Positions 46,265-54,918 of a stretch of DNA of 64,000 nucleotides are shown here, in pieces. Position numbers and translations under genes: made by a program. Position 1 is the stretch's first letter. Each line of letters begins with the position of its first letter. The notes below the pieces were generated by a model that was not told the origin of the DNA, ran no database searches, and saw only the letters and a list, made by a program, of their open reading frames with translations. The stretch comes from CAZMNY01 sp964567745. GTDB taxonomy: Bacteria > Planctomycetota > Planctomycetia > Pirellulales > Pirellulaceae. The DNA lies in the NCBI GenBank assembly GCA_964567745.1, contig CAZMNY010000033.1, positions 1-64,000 on the forward strand, in the 5' to 3' direction.

Positions 46265-47235
46265 AAGTTTGGCGTCGGTGGACGATACGAATCGAGGTTG
46301 ATACCCCGAAACCACTCGACCGTTCTCGCCAGCCCTTCGCGCAGTTCGATCGTCGGTTGCCAGTCGAGGCGAGCTTTGGCGAGTGAAATGTCGGGTCGGC
46401 GCCGCGTAGGATCGTCGGCTGGCAAAGGCGCGTTGACAATCTTCGAACCGGCGTTCGTCAGTTCGATCACCAACTCCGCCAGCTCGCGAATCGTAAATTC
46501 ATTTGGGTTGCCAATGTTCACTGGTCCTACAAGATCGTCCGGCCCGTGCATCATGCGAATGATGGCTTCAACGAGGTCGTCTCGGTAGCAGAACGAGCGC
46601 GTCTGAGAGCCGTCGCCAAACAACGTGATGTCCTCGCCGTGGATCGCCTGGCGAATGAAGTTGGAAACGACTCGACCGTCGAAGGGATGCATCCGAGGCC
46701 CGTACGTATTGAAGATTCGCACGATTCGCACGTTGACGTTATTCGTTCGGTGGTAGTCCATGAACAACGTCTCCGCCGCTCGCTTGCCCTCGTCGTAGCA
46801 AGCGCGCAAGCCGATCGGATTCACGCTGCCGCGATACGACTCGGGCTGCGGGTGAACCTCCGGGTCGCCGTAGACTTCACTTGTCGACGCTTGCAGCACT
46901 TTCGCCCGACAGCGCTTTGCCATGCCCAGCACATGGATCGCGCCGAGCACGGATGTCTTGATCGTCTTGATCGGGTTGAACTGGTAATGGCCGGGGGCGG
47001 CGGGGCAAGCAAGATTGTAGATCTCGTCGACCTCGAGCCAGATCGGCATAGTGATGTCGTGCCGCAACAGTTCAAAATTCGGCTTGTCCAGCAGGTGGGC
47101 GACGTTGTTCTTCTGGCTGGTAAAAAAGTTGTCTATACAGATGACATCGTGACCGTCGCAGACGAGCCGATCGCAAAGATGAGATCCAAGGAATCCAGCG
47201 CCGCCCGTTACGAGGATTCGTTTGACTTTGGCCAC
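46261..47235 (-). CDS. UDP-glucuronate decarboxylase-like NAD-dependent sugar epimerase/dehydratase
   Basis: The 324-residue extended SDR has the Rossmann TGGAGFLGS (residues 10-18), STSE (~117-120), and catalytic Tyr147-x3-Lys151 in CYDEGKR, exactly as in UDP-xylose synthase. A GSVNPIGLRACYDEGKRAAETL stretch and the DNFFTSQKNNV loop also match UXS. It would convert UDP-glucuronate to UDP-xylose for surface polysaccharides. A polysaccharide export gene is found ~11 kb downstream. Cytoplasmic. The precise reaction is inferred from similarity. Confidence 0.92.
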   Translation of the reverse strand: MAKVKRILVTGGAGFLGSHLCDRLVCDGHDVICIDNFFTSQKNNVAHLLDKPNFELLRHDITMPIWLEVDEIYNLACPAAPGHYQFNPIKTIKTSVLGAIHVLGMAKRCRAKVLQASTSEVYGDPEVHPQPESYRGSVNPIGLRACYDEGKRAAETLFMDYHRTNNVNVRIVRIFNTYGPRMHPFDGRVVSNFIRQAIHGEDITLFGDGSQTRSFCYRDDLVEAIIRMMHGPDDLVGPVNIGNPNEFTIRELAELVIELTNAGSKIVNAPLPADDPTRRRPDISLAKARLDWQPTIELREGLARTVEWFRGINLDSYRPPTPNF

Positions 47236-47704
47236 AATCCGCTCCTGATCGCCGAGCTAGTTTTGTTCGCAGAAGATCCGCGAATCGATGACATCAGCAG
47301 TGACAATCCACCCCAGCCTGGCGTCTGCACAATGGCCAGCCGAATTCGCGCACGCATCAATCCCAGGCGCACCGGTGCACCCTACGAATCGTCGGTTGCC
47401 AAGGCCGTCAATTCAACTCTGTTTGCCCGCGTCCGCCTTTCCGTCATAATCCGGCCGAAAGGACGGATTGCTTGGAAGCCACGCTTACAATATCGGGCTC
47501 GCATGCGAAAACGTCTATTTCTCCAGTGATTTACGGGACATCCGCAGCGAACTGACATTGACTCGCGCTGGCAGGAGTCCTAGCATTCCCCTGCGCTGGA
47601 CCGATATTCTAGAAAGGTCCAGCCGAGTTGGGAGGGTTTCGCGAATTACGGCAGGGCCCCTAATCGCCGTGGGGTCATGAATCCCCGTTGGCTCAGTATC
47701 GCCG
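47236..47704. other. Divergent intergenic region
   Basis: About 470 bases between two divergent genes, without a supported gene or identifiable promoter hexamers. Confidence 0.4.
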
Positions 47705-48688
47705 ATGGTAACCAGTCCCTTGCTGCAAGGTTGGCACGTCGTGCGAAAGCTGCTGCGAATTCTCGCCTGGACCACCGTCTCTTTCGCCTGTCTCGCGGCC
47801 CTGGCTTGTTTCGTTGTCTATCGAGCCTGGCGACACGAACCAGATTTCTACGTCGAAGCCCTGCAGGCCGCGCCGGAACAACAGGCGATTGCTGGCGATG
47901 CGATGGTTAAGAACGTCTTGGATCTCCACAACGACCTGCAACATGAAGGAAGCTGGGACGCCACTTTCACCGCGGAACAAATCAACGGTTGGTTGGCTAT
48001 CGATCTGCCGACCAAGTTTGCCGACACGATGCCCGAATCGATCAAGGATCCGCGAGTCGTCATTGCCCCCGATGAAATCCGCTTGGCGTTTCGCTACGTA
48101 GACAAGAAACTGAAAGCAGTGCTGTCGCTGACGGTCAATGTGCAGTTGACCGACGACCCGAACGTGATCGCGATTCGAGTGCGGAAGGCGCGAGCTGGTC
48201 GAATCCCGATCCCACTGAACCGTTTTATTGATCAATTGAAACTTGCCGCCCAACACTCGGACGTCGAGCTGCGTTGGGTTCAGGAAGAAGGCGACCCGGT
48301 TGCGTTAGTGCAGATCCCGATCGAACATCCGTCCTACGAAACACAGGAGTTGCGGATTGAAGCCATCGAGCTCAGTCAAGGCGAATTGCATATCGTCGGG
48401 CGTTCGGGGCAAGAACTTGCCAACGGGTTCATCGCTGGCACGTCGCTTTCAAATCAAGAGCCTGACCCATCATCGGAATCTGGCAACTCCGATAGGGCCG
48501 AGTTGGCTGCTGGCGATTCGGACATCGGCGATTCGGACATCGGCGATTCGGGCGGAGGTGATTCGGACGGAGGTGATTCGGGCGGAGGTGATTCGGGCGG
48601 AGGTGATTCGGACGAGGGCAAAAGAGAGCCGACAAAGCGCATTGCCCAGGAAAGGTCGGGTGCGAGGGACAAAGTCAAATTGCCCTGA
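47705..48688 (+). CDS. Membrane-anchored protein with acidic repeat tail
   Basis: The 327-residue protein has an N-terminal membrane helix (~16-40), then a soluble domain to ~residue 240: FTAEQINGWLAIDLPTKF, DEIRLAFRY, LSLTVNVQL, and IPLNRFIDQL. This is a beta-rich layout recalling lipid- or surface-attached proteins with no clear family. Residues ~270-304 are seven five-residue repeats of the G-D-S-x-x type (GGGDS, DIGDS), encoded by a 15-bp tandem repeat. Its 3' 235 bp overlap antisense with the LigD_N-type gene. The exact start could be a GTG 33 bp further in. Confidence 0.72.
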   Translation: MVTSPLLQGWHVVRKLLRILAWTTVSFACLAALACFVVYRAWRHEPDFYVEALQAAPEQQAIAGDAMVKNVLDLHNDLQHEGSWDATFTAEQINGWLAIDLPTKFADTMPESIKDPRVVIAPDEIRLAFRYVDKKLKAVLSLTVNVQLTDDPNVIAIRVRKARAGRIPIPLNRFIDQLKLAAQHSDVELRWVQEEGDPVALVQIPIEHPSYETQELRIEAIELSQGELHIVGRSGQELANGFIAGTSLSNQEPDPSSESGNSDRAELAAGDSDIGDSDIGDSGGGDSDGGDSGGGDSGGGDSDEGKREPTKRIAQERSGARDKVKLP

Positions 48689-49011
48689 ATTTGCTTGCCG
48701 TGAAGAACCACTCGCCACCGCGTCTCGCTCTGCTCAAGCGTTTCGCAATCGCCCTCGTCCCACCGCTGAACTTCACCTCGATTTGAACTGATGGGCCCTT
48801 CGTAGGTCAGATAGGCCAAGCGGTGGTCAGCGAGTCGTTCCGCGGATTGAATCGGCGTCACAGTCGGTAACGAACTCAATGCCCAAGTCGCCAGCGCGGC
48901 GTCGTCTTCAATCATCAAGTCCCAATGGCTGTCGCGGTCGCCAACAGGCATCTGATGTCGCAGTAAGACGAAGCGACGTCGAACTCGTTGCGTTTCGGCA
49001 ATCTCTGGCAC
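48454..49011 (-). CDS. LigD_N-type phosphoesterase-like domain protein
   Basis: The 185-residue protein (GTG start) begins with the pattern of the LigD 3'-phosphoesterase family: RFVLLRHQMPVGDRDSHWDLMIEDDAALATWALS, then ADHRLAYLTYEGPISSNRGEVQRWDEGD. Residues ~8-130 form this domain; His17 (LRH) and His27 (SHWDL) match conserved positions of the family. From ~132 a Ser/Pro/Glu-rich tail (SESPPPE units) begins and runs over the tandem repeat of the opposite gene. Isolated copies of this domain occur in many bacteria; role unknown. It may process DNA ends. Confidence 0.8.
   Translation of the reverse strand: MPEIAETQRVRRRFVLLRHQMPVGDRDSHWDLMIEDDAALATWALSSLPTVTPIQSAERLADHRLAYLTYEGPISSNRGEVQRWDEGDCETLEQSETRWRVVLHGKQIQGNLTLSLAPDLSWAMRFVGSLLPSSESPPPESPPPESPPSESPPPESPMSESPMSESPAANSALSELPDSDDGSGS
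48512..48616. repeat. 15-bp x 7 tandem repeat in overlapping genes
   Basis: Seven units of GG(C/T)GATTCGG(A/G)C(A/G)(T/G)(C/A/G)-type sequence in perfect phase. On the plus strand it codes for GDSDI/GDSGG repeats, on the minus strand for SESPP(P) repeats. The unit length is a multiple of three, so number changes would keep both frames. Confidence 0.9.
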
Positions 49012-49081
49012 GACGTCCGGCCCTCAGGTTCCAAAACGGCGTCTGACTAAGCGTGACTTATCGCGAGCGTAAACGACCGAC

Positions 49082-49855
49082 TCAGCGGGCAGTCCAGCCA
49101 CCGTCGACCGTCACGAGACTTCCCGTCGTGTAGCTGCCGGCATCGCTAGCAAGGTACATTGCCGCGCCCTGAATCTCTTCGAGCTCTCCCCAACGGCCGA
49201 GCGCGACGGCGCCGACGATAAACTTCTTCGTGTTCTCGTCGTCTTTGATCGGGATGTTCATTTCGGTCAGAAACGGCCCGGGGCAAATCGCGTTGACGGT
49301 AATGCCGAATTCGGCCAGCTCCAAGGCGAGAGCCCGAGTCATCTGAACCACAGCGCCTTTGCTGGTCGCATAGGGAGTACGATCGGCCAGGCCGACAACG
49401 CCCAGTGTGCTCGCCAGGTTGATGATTCGGCCCTTGCCTTGCTGTTTCATCTGAGGCGTAACGGCCCGAGAACACAACCAAACGGCATCGCAGTTAACAC
49501 GTTGCACCTGTTGAAATTCGTCGTAAGTCAGTTCATCGATGGGGCCGCGGATGTTAATTCCGGCGTTGTTGACCAAGACGTCGATGCGTCCGAACTTGTC
49601 GAGCGTGTGGGCGACGACGGCATCGACTTGTTCTGGAGACGTGACGTCGGCTTTGAGCCCAATTGCCTGTCCGCCATAGTTCGCCGCGATCTGCTCGGCC
49701 GATTCAACCGCTTCAGACTCAGTGCGACTAACGAGAACGACGTCGGCCCCGGCTGACGCGAGCCCAGACGCCATTGCAAATCCGAGCCCCTTCGACCCGC
49801 CGGTAACTATGGCAACGCGGCCGCTCATGTCAAACAACTTCATGCCTGGCAGCAT
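49082..49855 (-). CDS. SDR-family oxidoreductase
   Basis: The 257-residue classical SDR has TGGSKGLG (residues 18-25) for NAD(P) binding, NNAG at 96-99, and catalytic Ser149, Tyr162 and Lys166 (YATSKG). The substrate is unknown; similarity to gluconate 5-dehydrogenase-type enzymes is seen, for example in the RDELTYDEF-like and ICPGPFLTEMN regions. The ATG at 49855 has an AGGAGA site at correct spacing (6 nt), while the ATG at 49861 is too close to it. It is divergent from lpxD. Confidence 0.9.
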   Translation of the reverse strand: MLPGMKLFDMSGRVAIVTGGSKGLGFAMASGLASAGADVVLVSRTESEAVESAEQIAANYGGQAIGLKADVTSPEQVDAVVAHTLDKFGRIDVLVNNAGINIRGPIDELTYDEFQQVQRVNCDAVWLCSRAVTPQMKQQGKGRIINLASTLGVVGLADRTPYATSKGAVVQMTRALALELAEFGITVNAICPGPFLTEMNIPIKDDENTKKFIVGAVALGRWGELEEIQGAAMYLASDAGSYTTGSLVTVDGGWTAR

Positions 49856-50186
49856 TGGCATTCTCCTGAGAAAACGAAATAGGGGGACATGTGTCGGTGT
49901 TACGTCGCCATCTTCGGCAACTTAGGCAGCCTGGGTCCTGGTCGCTCAAACGACTGTGACAACCGGTGGGGGAACCATTGGCAGGTGGCACGCGCGACGG
50001 ACCCAGCCCTCTCCGATCGCTCGACGCGTAAGAAAAATGTACCAATCCCCCTGTTGCTCCTCCAGTCCCGAGGGCCCTCATTCCTCAGTTCCATTCTTGC
50101 GGATTACCGCGAACAAGTTCGGTATTGGAGGATAAGTCGCTTTCCGGGTACAGTTTACCCGTCTCGCAATGGAAAGGACTCCTGGC
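49856..50186. other. Divergent intergenic upstream of lpxD
   Basis: About 330 bases with no supported gene. It should contain promoters for both flanking genes; none was clear to me. Confidence 0.4.
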
Positions 50187-51320
50187 ATGACAAGTTGCAC
50201 GTTAGGCGACATTACGGACCTCGTCGGCGGCCAACTGCACGGCGACCCCAACATGACCATTCTCGGCGCCGACACAATTCGTGACGCCTGCCGAGGTGAG
50301 ATCACGTTCGCCGACGATTCGAAGCTGGCGGAAGAGTTGAGTCAGTCGCATGCGGCAGCCGTGATTACGAACGACTCGTTTCACCCCGCTTCACATCCTC
50401 ACATTGTCGTGGCCGACGCGCGAAAGGCCTTCGCCAAGGTCGTCTCGCGATTCCGACCGCACCCGCAGACTCTCCCGCTGGAAATTCATGCGAGTGCTGT
50501 CGTCGAGCCGTCCGCAAAGATAGCTCGGACGGTTCACGTCGGTGCCAATGCATACATAGGCGCCGGGGTAACGATTGAGACGGGTGCCGTCATCAAGGCG
50601 GGGGCCGTCATCGCCGCCGGATCCAAGATCGGTAAAGGATCAACGGTCGGCGCCAACGTTGTGTTGCACGAGAACACGATTCTGAGCGAACGAGTCGTTG
50701 TCCACTCTGGCGCCGTCTTGGGCGCGTTCGGATTTGGATACGATTCCAGTGAGAAGGGGCATGTTCTCTCTCACCAAATGGGCAACGTGGTGATTGAGGA
50801 CGACGTCGAAATCGGCGCCAACACAACAATCGACCGCGCCACCTATGGCTCGACTGTTGTCGGTCGTGGAACCAAAGTCGATAATCTGGTTCAGATCGCC
50901 CACAACTGTCGAATCGGCAAGCACAACATGCTCTGCTCACAAGTTGGCATCGCGGGCAGTGTTGTCACCGGAGACTTTGTGGTGATGGCAGGGCAGGTCG
51001 GCATCCGCGACCACGCTGACATTGGCGACCAGGTTCGCATCGGTGCCAAGGCGGGCGTGAAGGGCGATGTCCCTGCGGGCGAGACTTACTTGGGCACGCC
51101 GGCGACGCCCGAGCGACTGCAGATGCAGCTCATGATCTCGATGCAGCGGCTGCCCGAGATGAGGCGAGCCGTGCGCAAGATCGAACGTCGATTTGAAGAA
51201 CTACTTGCGGACGTTGAGAAGCTCGGGGTGACGATGTCCAAATCGGAACAATCGTCGAAGAGCAAGGCGGCGTCTTCGGTCAAAGCGGATGCCCCTGCAG
51301 AAAAGAAGGATGCGGCTTGA
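50187..51320 (+). CDS. lpxD: UDP-3-O-acyl-glucosamine N-acyltransferase
   Basis: The 377-residue protein is LpxD, third step of lipid A synthesis. An N-terminal uridine-binding domain (~1-100) is followed by a left-handed beta helix of hexapeptides (IGAGVTIETGAVIKAGAVI) and a VQIAHNCRIGKHNMLCSQVGIAGS segment with the catalytic His in AHN. The helical C-terminus is extended by a Lys/Ala/Ser-rich tail. ATG 50187 has AAAGGA 8 nt upstream and is preferred to 50169. It overlaps the next gene by one base (TGATG). Confidence 0.95.
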   Translation: MTSCTLGDITDLVGGQLHGDPNMTILGADTIRDACRGEITFADDSKLAEELSQSHAAAVITNDSFHPASHPHIVVADARKAFAKVVSRFRPHPQTLPLEIHASAVVEPSAKIARTVHVGANAYIGAGVTIETGAVIKAGAVIAAGSKIGKGSTVGANVVLHENTILSERVVVHSGAVLGAFGFGYDSSEKGHVLSHQMGNVVIEDDVEIGANTTIDRATYGSTVVGRGTKVDNLVQIAHNCRIGKHNMLCSQVGIAGSVVTGDFVVMAGQVGIRDHADIGDQVRIGAKAGVKGDVPAGETYLGTPATPERLQMQLMISMQRLPEMRRAVRKIERRFEELLADVEKLGVTMSKSEQSSKSKAASSVKADAPAEKKDAA

Positions 51321-52237
51321 TGCCCGTGCCGTTCGCTAGGCCAACGTCCGATTCACAACAGGCTGACGGCGAGGGAAAACCGTTTGGCTTGATTGCTGGG
51401 TGGGGACGTTTGCCGGTTCTGACCGCGGAGGCGCTCAAACGGCAGGGCAACCGCGTCATTTGTTGCGGGATTCGCAACCACGCTGATCCATTGTTAGCAA
51501 CGGTCTGCGACGAGTTCTATTGGATTGGCATGGCCAAACTGGGAACGTCGATTCGGCGATTGCGGCGACACGGCGTTACCCAAGCGGCGATGTGCGGCAA
51601 GATCCACAAGACGCGTCTGTTGGCCAAGATGGCGTGGCTTAGGCACTTGCCGGATTGGACTTGCTTCAAGACGTTCTATCCCCATTTCATTGCCAAGACA
51701 ATAGATCGCAAAGACGACACGATTCTGTTGGCAATCGTTGACGCGTACGCCAACCACGGAATCGAGCTCTCACCGCCAACCGATATCGCACCGGAGCTAC
51801 TCGTGAAGCCAGGTCAACTCACACGTCGCGGCGTGACGCATTCTATTGAGCAAGATATCGCTTTCGGTTGGTCGCTCGCCCGAGAGATGGGGCGTCTCGA
51901 CATCGGACAAGCGGTGGTCGTCAAGGGCCAAGCCGCTATCGCCGTCGAGGCGATCGAAGGGACCGACGCATGTATTCGTCGCGCCGGGCAACTCTGCGAA
52001 CAAGGCGGATTCACGGTCGTCAAAGTAGCCAAGCCGCAACAGGATATGCGATTTGACGTCCCCACCATCGGCATCGGGACTCTGAAGAGTCTCGTCGAGG
52101 CGGGAGGGGCTGCGCTGGCTGTCGAAGCCGAGCGGACGATCATCATCGACGAAGCCGAGTTCATCGAGTTTGCGGACCGGCACGGCATCACGGTGATAGC
52201 ACAACACGACCCCATGGCGAAGCACCAAGCCGCGTAA
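51320..52237 (+). CDS. lpxI: UDP-2,3-diacylglucosamine hydrolase LpxI
   Basis: The 305-residue protein is LpxI (DUF1009), which hydrolyses UDP-2,3-diacylglucosamine to lipid X and UMP and substitutes for LpxH. It begins with FGLIAGWGRLPVLTAEALKRQG and has FYWIGMAKLGTSIRRLRRHGVTQAAMCGKIHK, LLVKPGQLTRRG, VVVKGQAAIAVEAIEGTDA and IGIGTLKSLVEAGGAALAVEA in order. The ATG is embedded in the lpxD stop codon, so the two are translated together. The C-terminal ATP-grasp-like domain of larger LpxI proteins is absent; the size is normal. Confidence 0.95.
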   Translation: MPVPFARPTSDSQQADGEGKPFGLIAGWGRLPVLTAEALKRQGNRVICCGIRNHADPLLATVCDEFYWIGMAKLGTSIRRLRRHGVTQAAMCGKIHKTRLLAKMAWLRHLPDWTCFKTFYPHFIAKTIDRKDDTILLAIVDAYANHGIELSPPTDIAPELLVKPGQLTRRGVTHSIEQDIAFGWSLAREMGRLDIGQAVVVKGQAAIAVEAIEGTDACIRRAGQLCEQGGFTVVKVAKPQQDMRFDVPTIGIGTLKSLVEAGGAALAVEAERTIIIDEAEFIEFADRHGITVIAQHDPMAKHQAA

Positions 52238-52466
52238 GCAGCCTGTCTCGCCCCTTCTCACCTCGTTTCGCGTTGCAAATCGGCCCCTGCACCTCGCGTT
52301 TGCAAAGCGGTTCTGCCTGGTTATGGCGAGAGCCAATCGGTTTGTATCGGCTATTTCGGTTCTTGCCTTTACTCGCAATGACCATTTTGGTACTTACCTG
52401 CTCCGATTTGTTCTCTCGTGTTTGTTCGTCGGCCAAAGACGCGACGCCAACCATAGGGTTTGTACG

Positions 52467-54884
52467 ATGAAACGGCTTGCTTTGCGATTGTCGATAACGG
52501 CGGTGTTTCTCGCGTGCGGCGTGATAGCGATCGCCCAATCGCTTAAAACCTCGGATGGCGAAACTCCGAAAGAGACCGAACCAACAACGGCCAGCGCTCC
52601 GCCGAGCGTGTTGCCGGACAATACGACCTCGCTGTTGATGCCTCCCAAGATCGACGATCAAGTCGCACAGGCTCGTCTCGACGCCAAGACGAATCCGGAA
52701 CCGGGCGGCGCAGGCTACGGACAATCCGGCCCCGAGAACCGGTACAGCGGTTCGCCTGCTGCGACACCTCCGAGCCAACCCGCATACGGCCAAAGCGCCT
52801 ACGGCGGCAGCCCGGCACCGAGTGCCTATGGTCAGAACGAAACGCCAACAGGCCAAGGCGCTTATGGTCAAACGCCAACGGGTCCGAGCGCCTATGGTCA
52901 AAGCGGCCAGGGCTACGAACAAGGCGACCAGGGCGGCACGACCCAAGCAGGTCAAACCGCGTACGGACGAGGAGCGCAGGGTGCCGGCGGACAGGGTAGC
53001 TATGGACAGGGTGCCTATGGGCAATCGGCTGATGATAAACCTGCCTCCGAGGAACGGGTCGTGGTGACGAGTTCGACTACTGGGATTCAAGCGTCGGTTG
53101 GCGATACGCCCACGACACAAGTCGCATTGACCGCCGAGCAAGACGACAACGCGAAGACGGATGGCGCGAAAGCAGACGGCGGCCCCGCCTCAGCTTCGCT
53201 GACCGACTCGACTGCAAACGTTCAAAGCGGCGATGCCGAAGGTTCGCCGCGTGCCCAGGGAGCTGCCTACGGCGTATCTAATGTCGTGCCCAGCGTAGCA
53301 CCGGCCGGCCAACAAGCCGACCCAGGTGATTATTCGGCCCCCTCTGGCAACGGCGCCGTGCAAGCTGCCGCGGCTCCGCCCTATTCAGATCAAGTCGGCG
53401 GCGGTGCCCCAGTCCCGATCGCCCCTGCTGGAAGCGCCGCGACTTCGGCGGCGGTCACCGCTGCTGGCACTCCCGGCAACGAGGCCCTCGAAGGCGCTCA
53501 ACGGCCTTCGCTGACAATTGAAAAATACGCGCCTCGAGAAATCCAAGTCGACTCGCCAGTCAAGTTCGAAATCCTCGTCAAGAACGAGGGTCGAGCCGAT
53601 GCGCTCGACGTCATGGTTGTCGATTCCATTCCTCAGGGCACGCAGCTGATCAAAACGACGCCTACTTTCGACCAGCAAGCCGAAGACGGTTCGCTTGTAT
53701 GGCGATTGGGAACCCTCAAATCGGGCGACTCGCGAACCATTGAAATCGAGTTGTTGCCGCTCGAAGAGAGTGAAGAAGTTGGAAGCGTCGCACGCGTTCT
53801 TTTCGAAGCCCACGCGTCGGTAAAGACTCGTTGCACGAAACCGGAACTTGTGATCGAAGGCAAGGGCCCAGAGAAGGTCATGATTGGGGACGACGCAATC
53901 CTGGAGTACACCATCGTAAATCAGGGCACGGGCGACGCCAGAAACGTTGTGATTCTGGAAGATGTGCCTGACGGTTTCACCCATGCGGCGGGCAAAGAAC
54001 TGGAATATGAAATCGGCACTTTGCGGCCGAACGAACGTTACCCAGTGAGACTCAAACTTCGCGCGGACGAGGCGCGATTGGGCGTCGTCAATGTCCTACG
54101 AGCCAAGGGTGAGGGTCGCGCCGTCGCTGAAAAGAAGGCTGTCATCGATATCGTCGCTCCGCAACTGGCCATTCAACTGCAGGGCCCCAAGACGCGGTAC
54201 CTCAACCGAAAGGGCAAGTACCAGGCTCAGCTGATCAACTCAGGCACAGCGCCGGCGAGAAACATCGACGTCGTTGTACGACTTCCCAAAGGCGTCCGCT
54301 TTGTCGAATCCACCACGGGAGAATATGACGACCGTTCGCACCTCGTCTATTGGAACGTCAAGCAACTCGACCCGCAGAAACAAGAGAGTTTTGACTTGAC
54401 GGTGACTCCGCAGGAAATCGGATCACAACGATTTGCCGCCGACGCTCAAGGCAATCTGTCGAGCAAAGTATCGAGCGAGTTGGAAACGGCTGTCGACGGT
54501 TTGTCCGAGCTGACGTTCAGCGTGATTGATGTGGCCGATCCAATCGAACTCGGCGGCGAGACGACGTATGAAATCGTGATCCAGAACATTGGCACCAAAT
54601 CGGACTCCAATGTCAATCTGCTCGTCGCTTTGCCACAAGGCATTCAGTTCAAATCAGCTCAAGGCGCCACGAGGAATTCGGAACCTCAGCAGGCACCCGA
54701 AGGGCAGCTGATTCAATTCGCTCCGATCGCGAAAATCGGACCGAATCAGGACGCTAAGTTTCGGATTACTGTTACAGGCGAGATCGCCGGAAGCCACCGA
54801 ATTGGAGTTCAGGTATCAAGCGACGAAGCCAGTAATCCGGTGACTCGGGAAGAGAGCACTCGCGTCTTGCCCGCAGACGGTTAA
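52467..54884 (+). CDS. Secreted DUF11-repeat protein with Tyr/Gly/Gln-rich region
   Basis: The 805-residue protein has a signal peptide (~1-24), a low-complexity Tyr/Gly/Gln/Ser-rich region (~80-190, with nine copies of (A/S/G)YG(Q/G/R)), then an Ala/Ser-rich stretch to ~345. From ~348 to the end are four DUF11/CARDB-like Ig domains, each with a VTVTNxGxxxA-type strand (EILVKNEGRADALDVMV, YTIVNQGTGDARNVVIL, AQLINSGTAPARNIDVV, EIVIQNIGTKSDSNVNL). Such domains build cell-surface stalks. Start: ATG 52467 has a signal peptide directly after; 52323 does not. Confidence 0.88.
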   Translation: MKRLALRLSITAVFLACGVIAIAQSLKTSDGETPKETEPTTASAPPSVLPDNTTSLLMPPKIDDQVAQARLDAKTNPEPGGAGYGQSGPENRYSGSPAATPPSQPAYGQSAYGGSPAPSAYGQNETPTGQGAYGQTPTGPSAYGQSGQGYEQGDQGGTTQAGQTAYGRGAQGAGGQGSYGQGAYGQSADDKPASEERVVVTSSTTGIQASVGDTPTTQVALTAEQDDNAKTDGAKADGGPASASLTDSTANVQSGDAEGSPRAQGAAYGVSNVVPSVAPAGQQADPGDYSAPSGNGAVQAAAAPPYSDQVGGGAPVPIAPAGSAATSAAVTAAGTPGNEALEGAQRPSLTIEKYAPREIQVDSPVKFEILVKNEGRADALDVMVVDSIPQGTQLIKTTPTFDQQAEDGSLVWRLGTLKSGDSRTIEIELLPLEESEEVGSVARVLFEAHASVKTRCTKPELVIEGKGPEKVMIGDDAILEYTIVNQGTGDARNVVILEDVPDGFTHAAGKELEYEIGTLRPNERYPVRLKLRADEARLGVVNVLRAKGEGRAVAEKKAVIDIVAPQLAIQLQGPKTRYLNRKGKYQAQLINSGTAPARNIDVVVRLPKGVRFVESTTGEYDDRSHLVYWNVKQLDPQKQESFDLTVTPQEIGSQRFAADAQGNLSSKVSSELETAVDGLSELTFSVIDVADPIELGGETTYEIVIQNIGTKSDSNVNLLVALPQGIQFKSAQGATRNSEPQQAPEGQLIQFAPIAKIGPNQDAKFRITVTGEIAGSHRIGVQVSSDEASNPVTREESTRVLPADG
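52716..53036 (+). repeat. FUS-like YGQ low-complexity coding region
   Basis: Coding sequence with recurrent GCNTATGGNCAA-like units giving AYGQ, SYGQ and similar short repeats. It is not an exact tandem repeat but clearly a low-complexity tract. Confidence 0.7.
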
Positions 54885-54918
54885 GCGAACGCCGAAGCCG
54901 CGCGTCTGGGCACGACAT

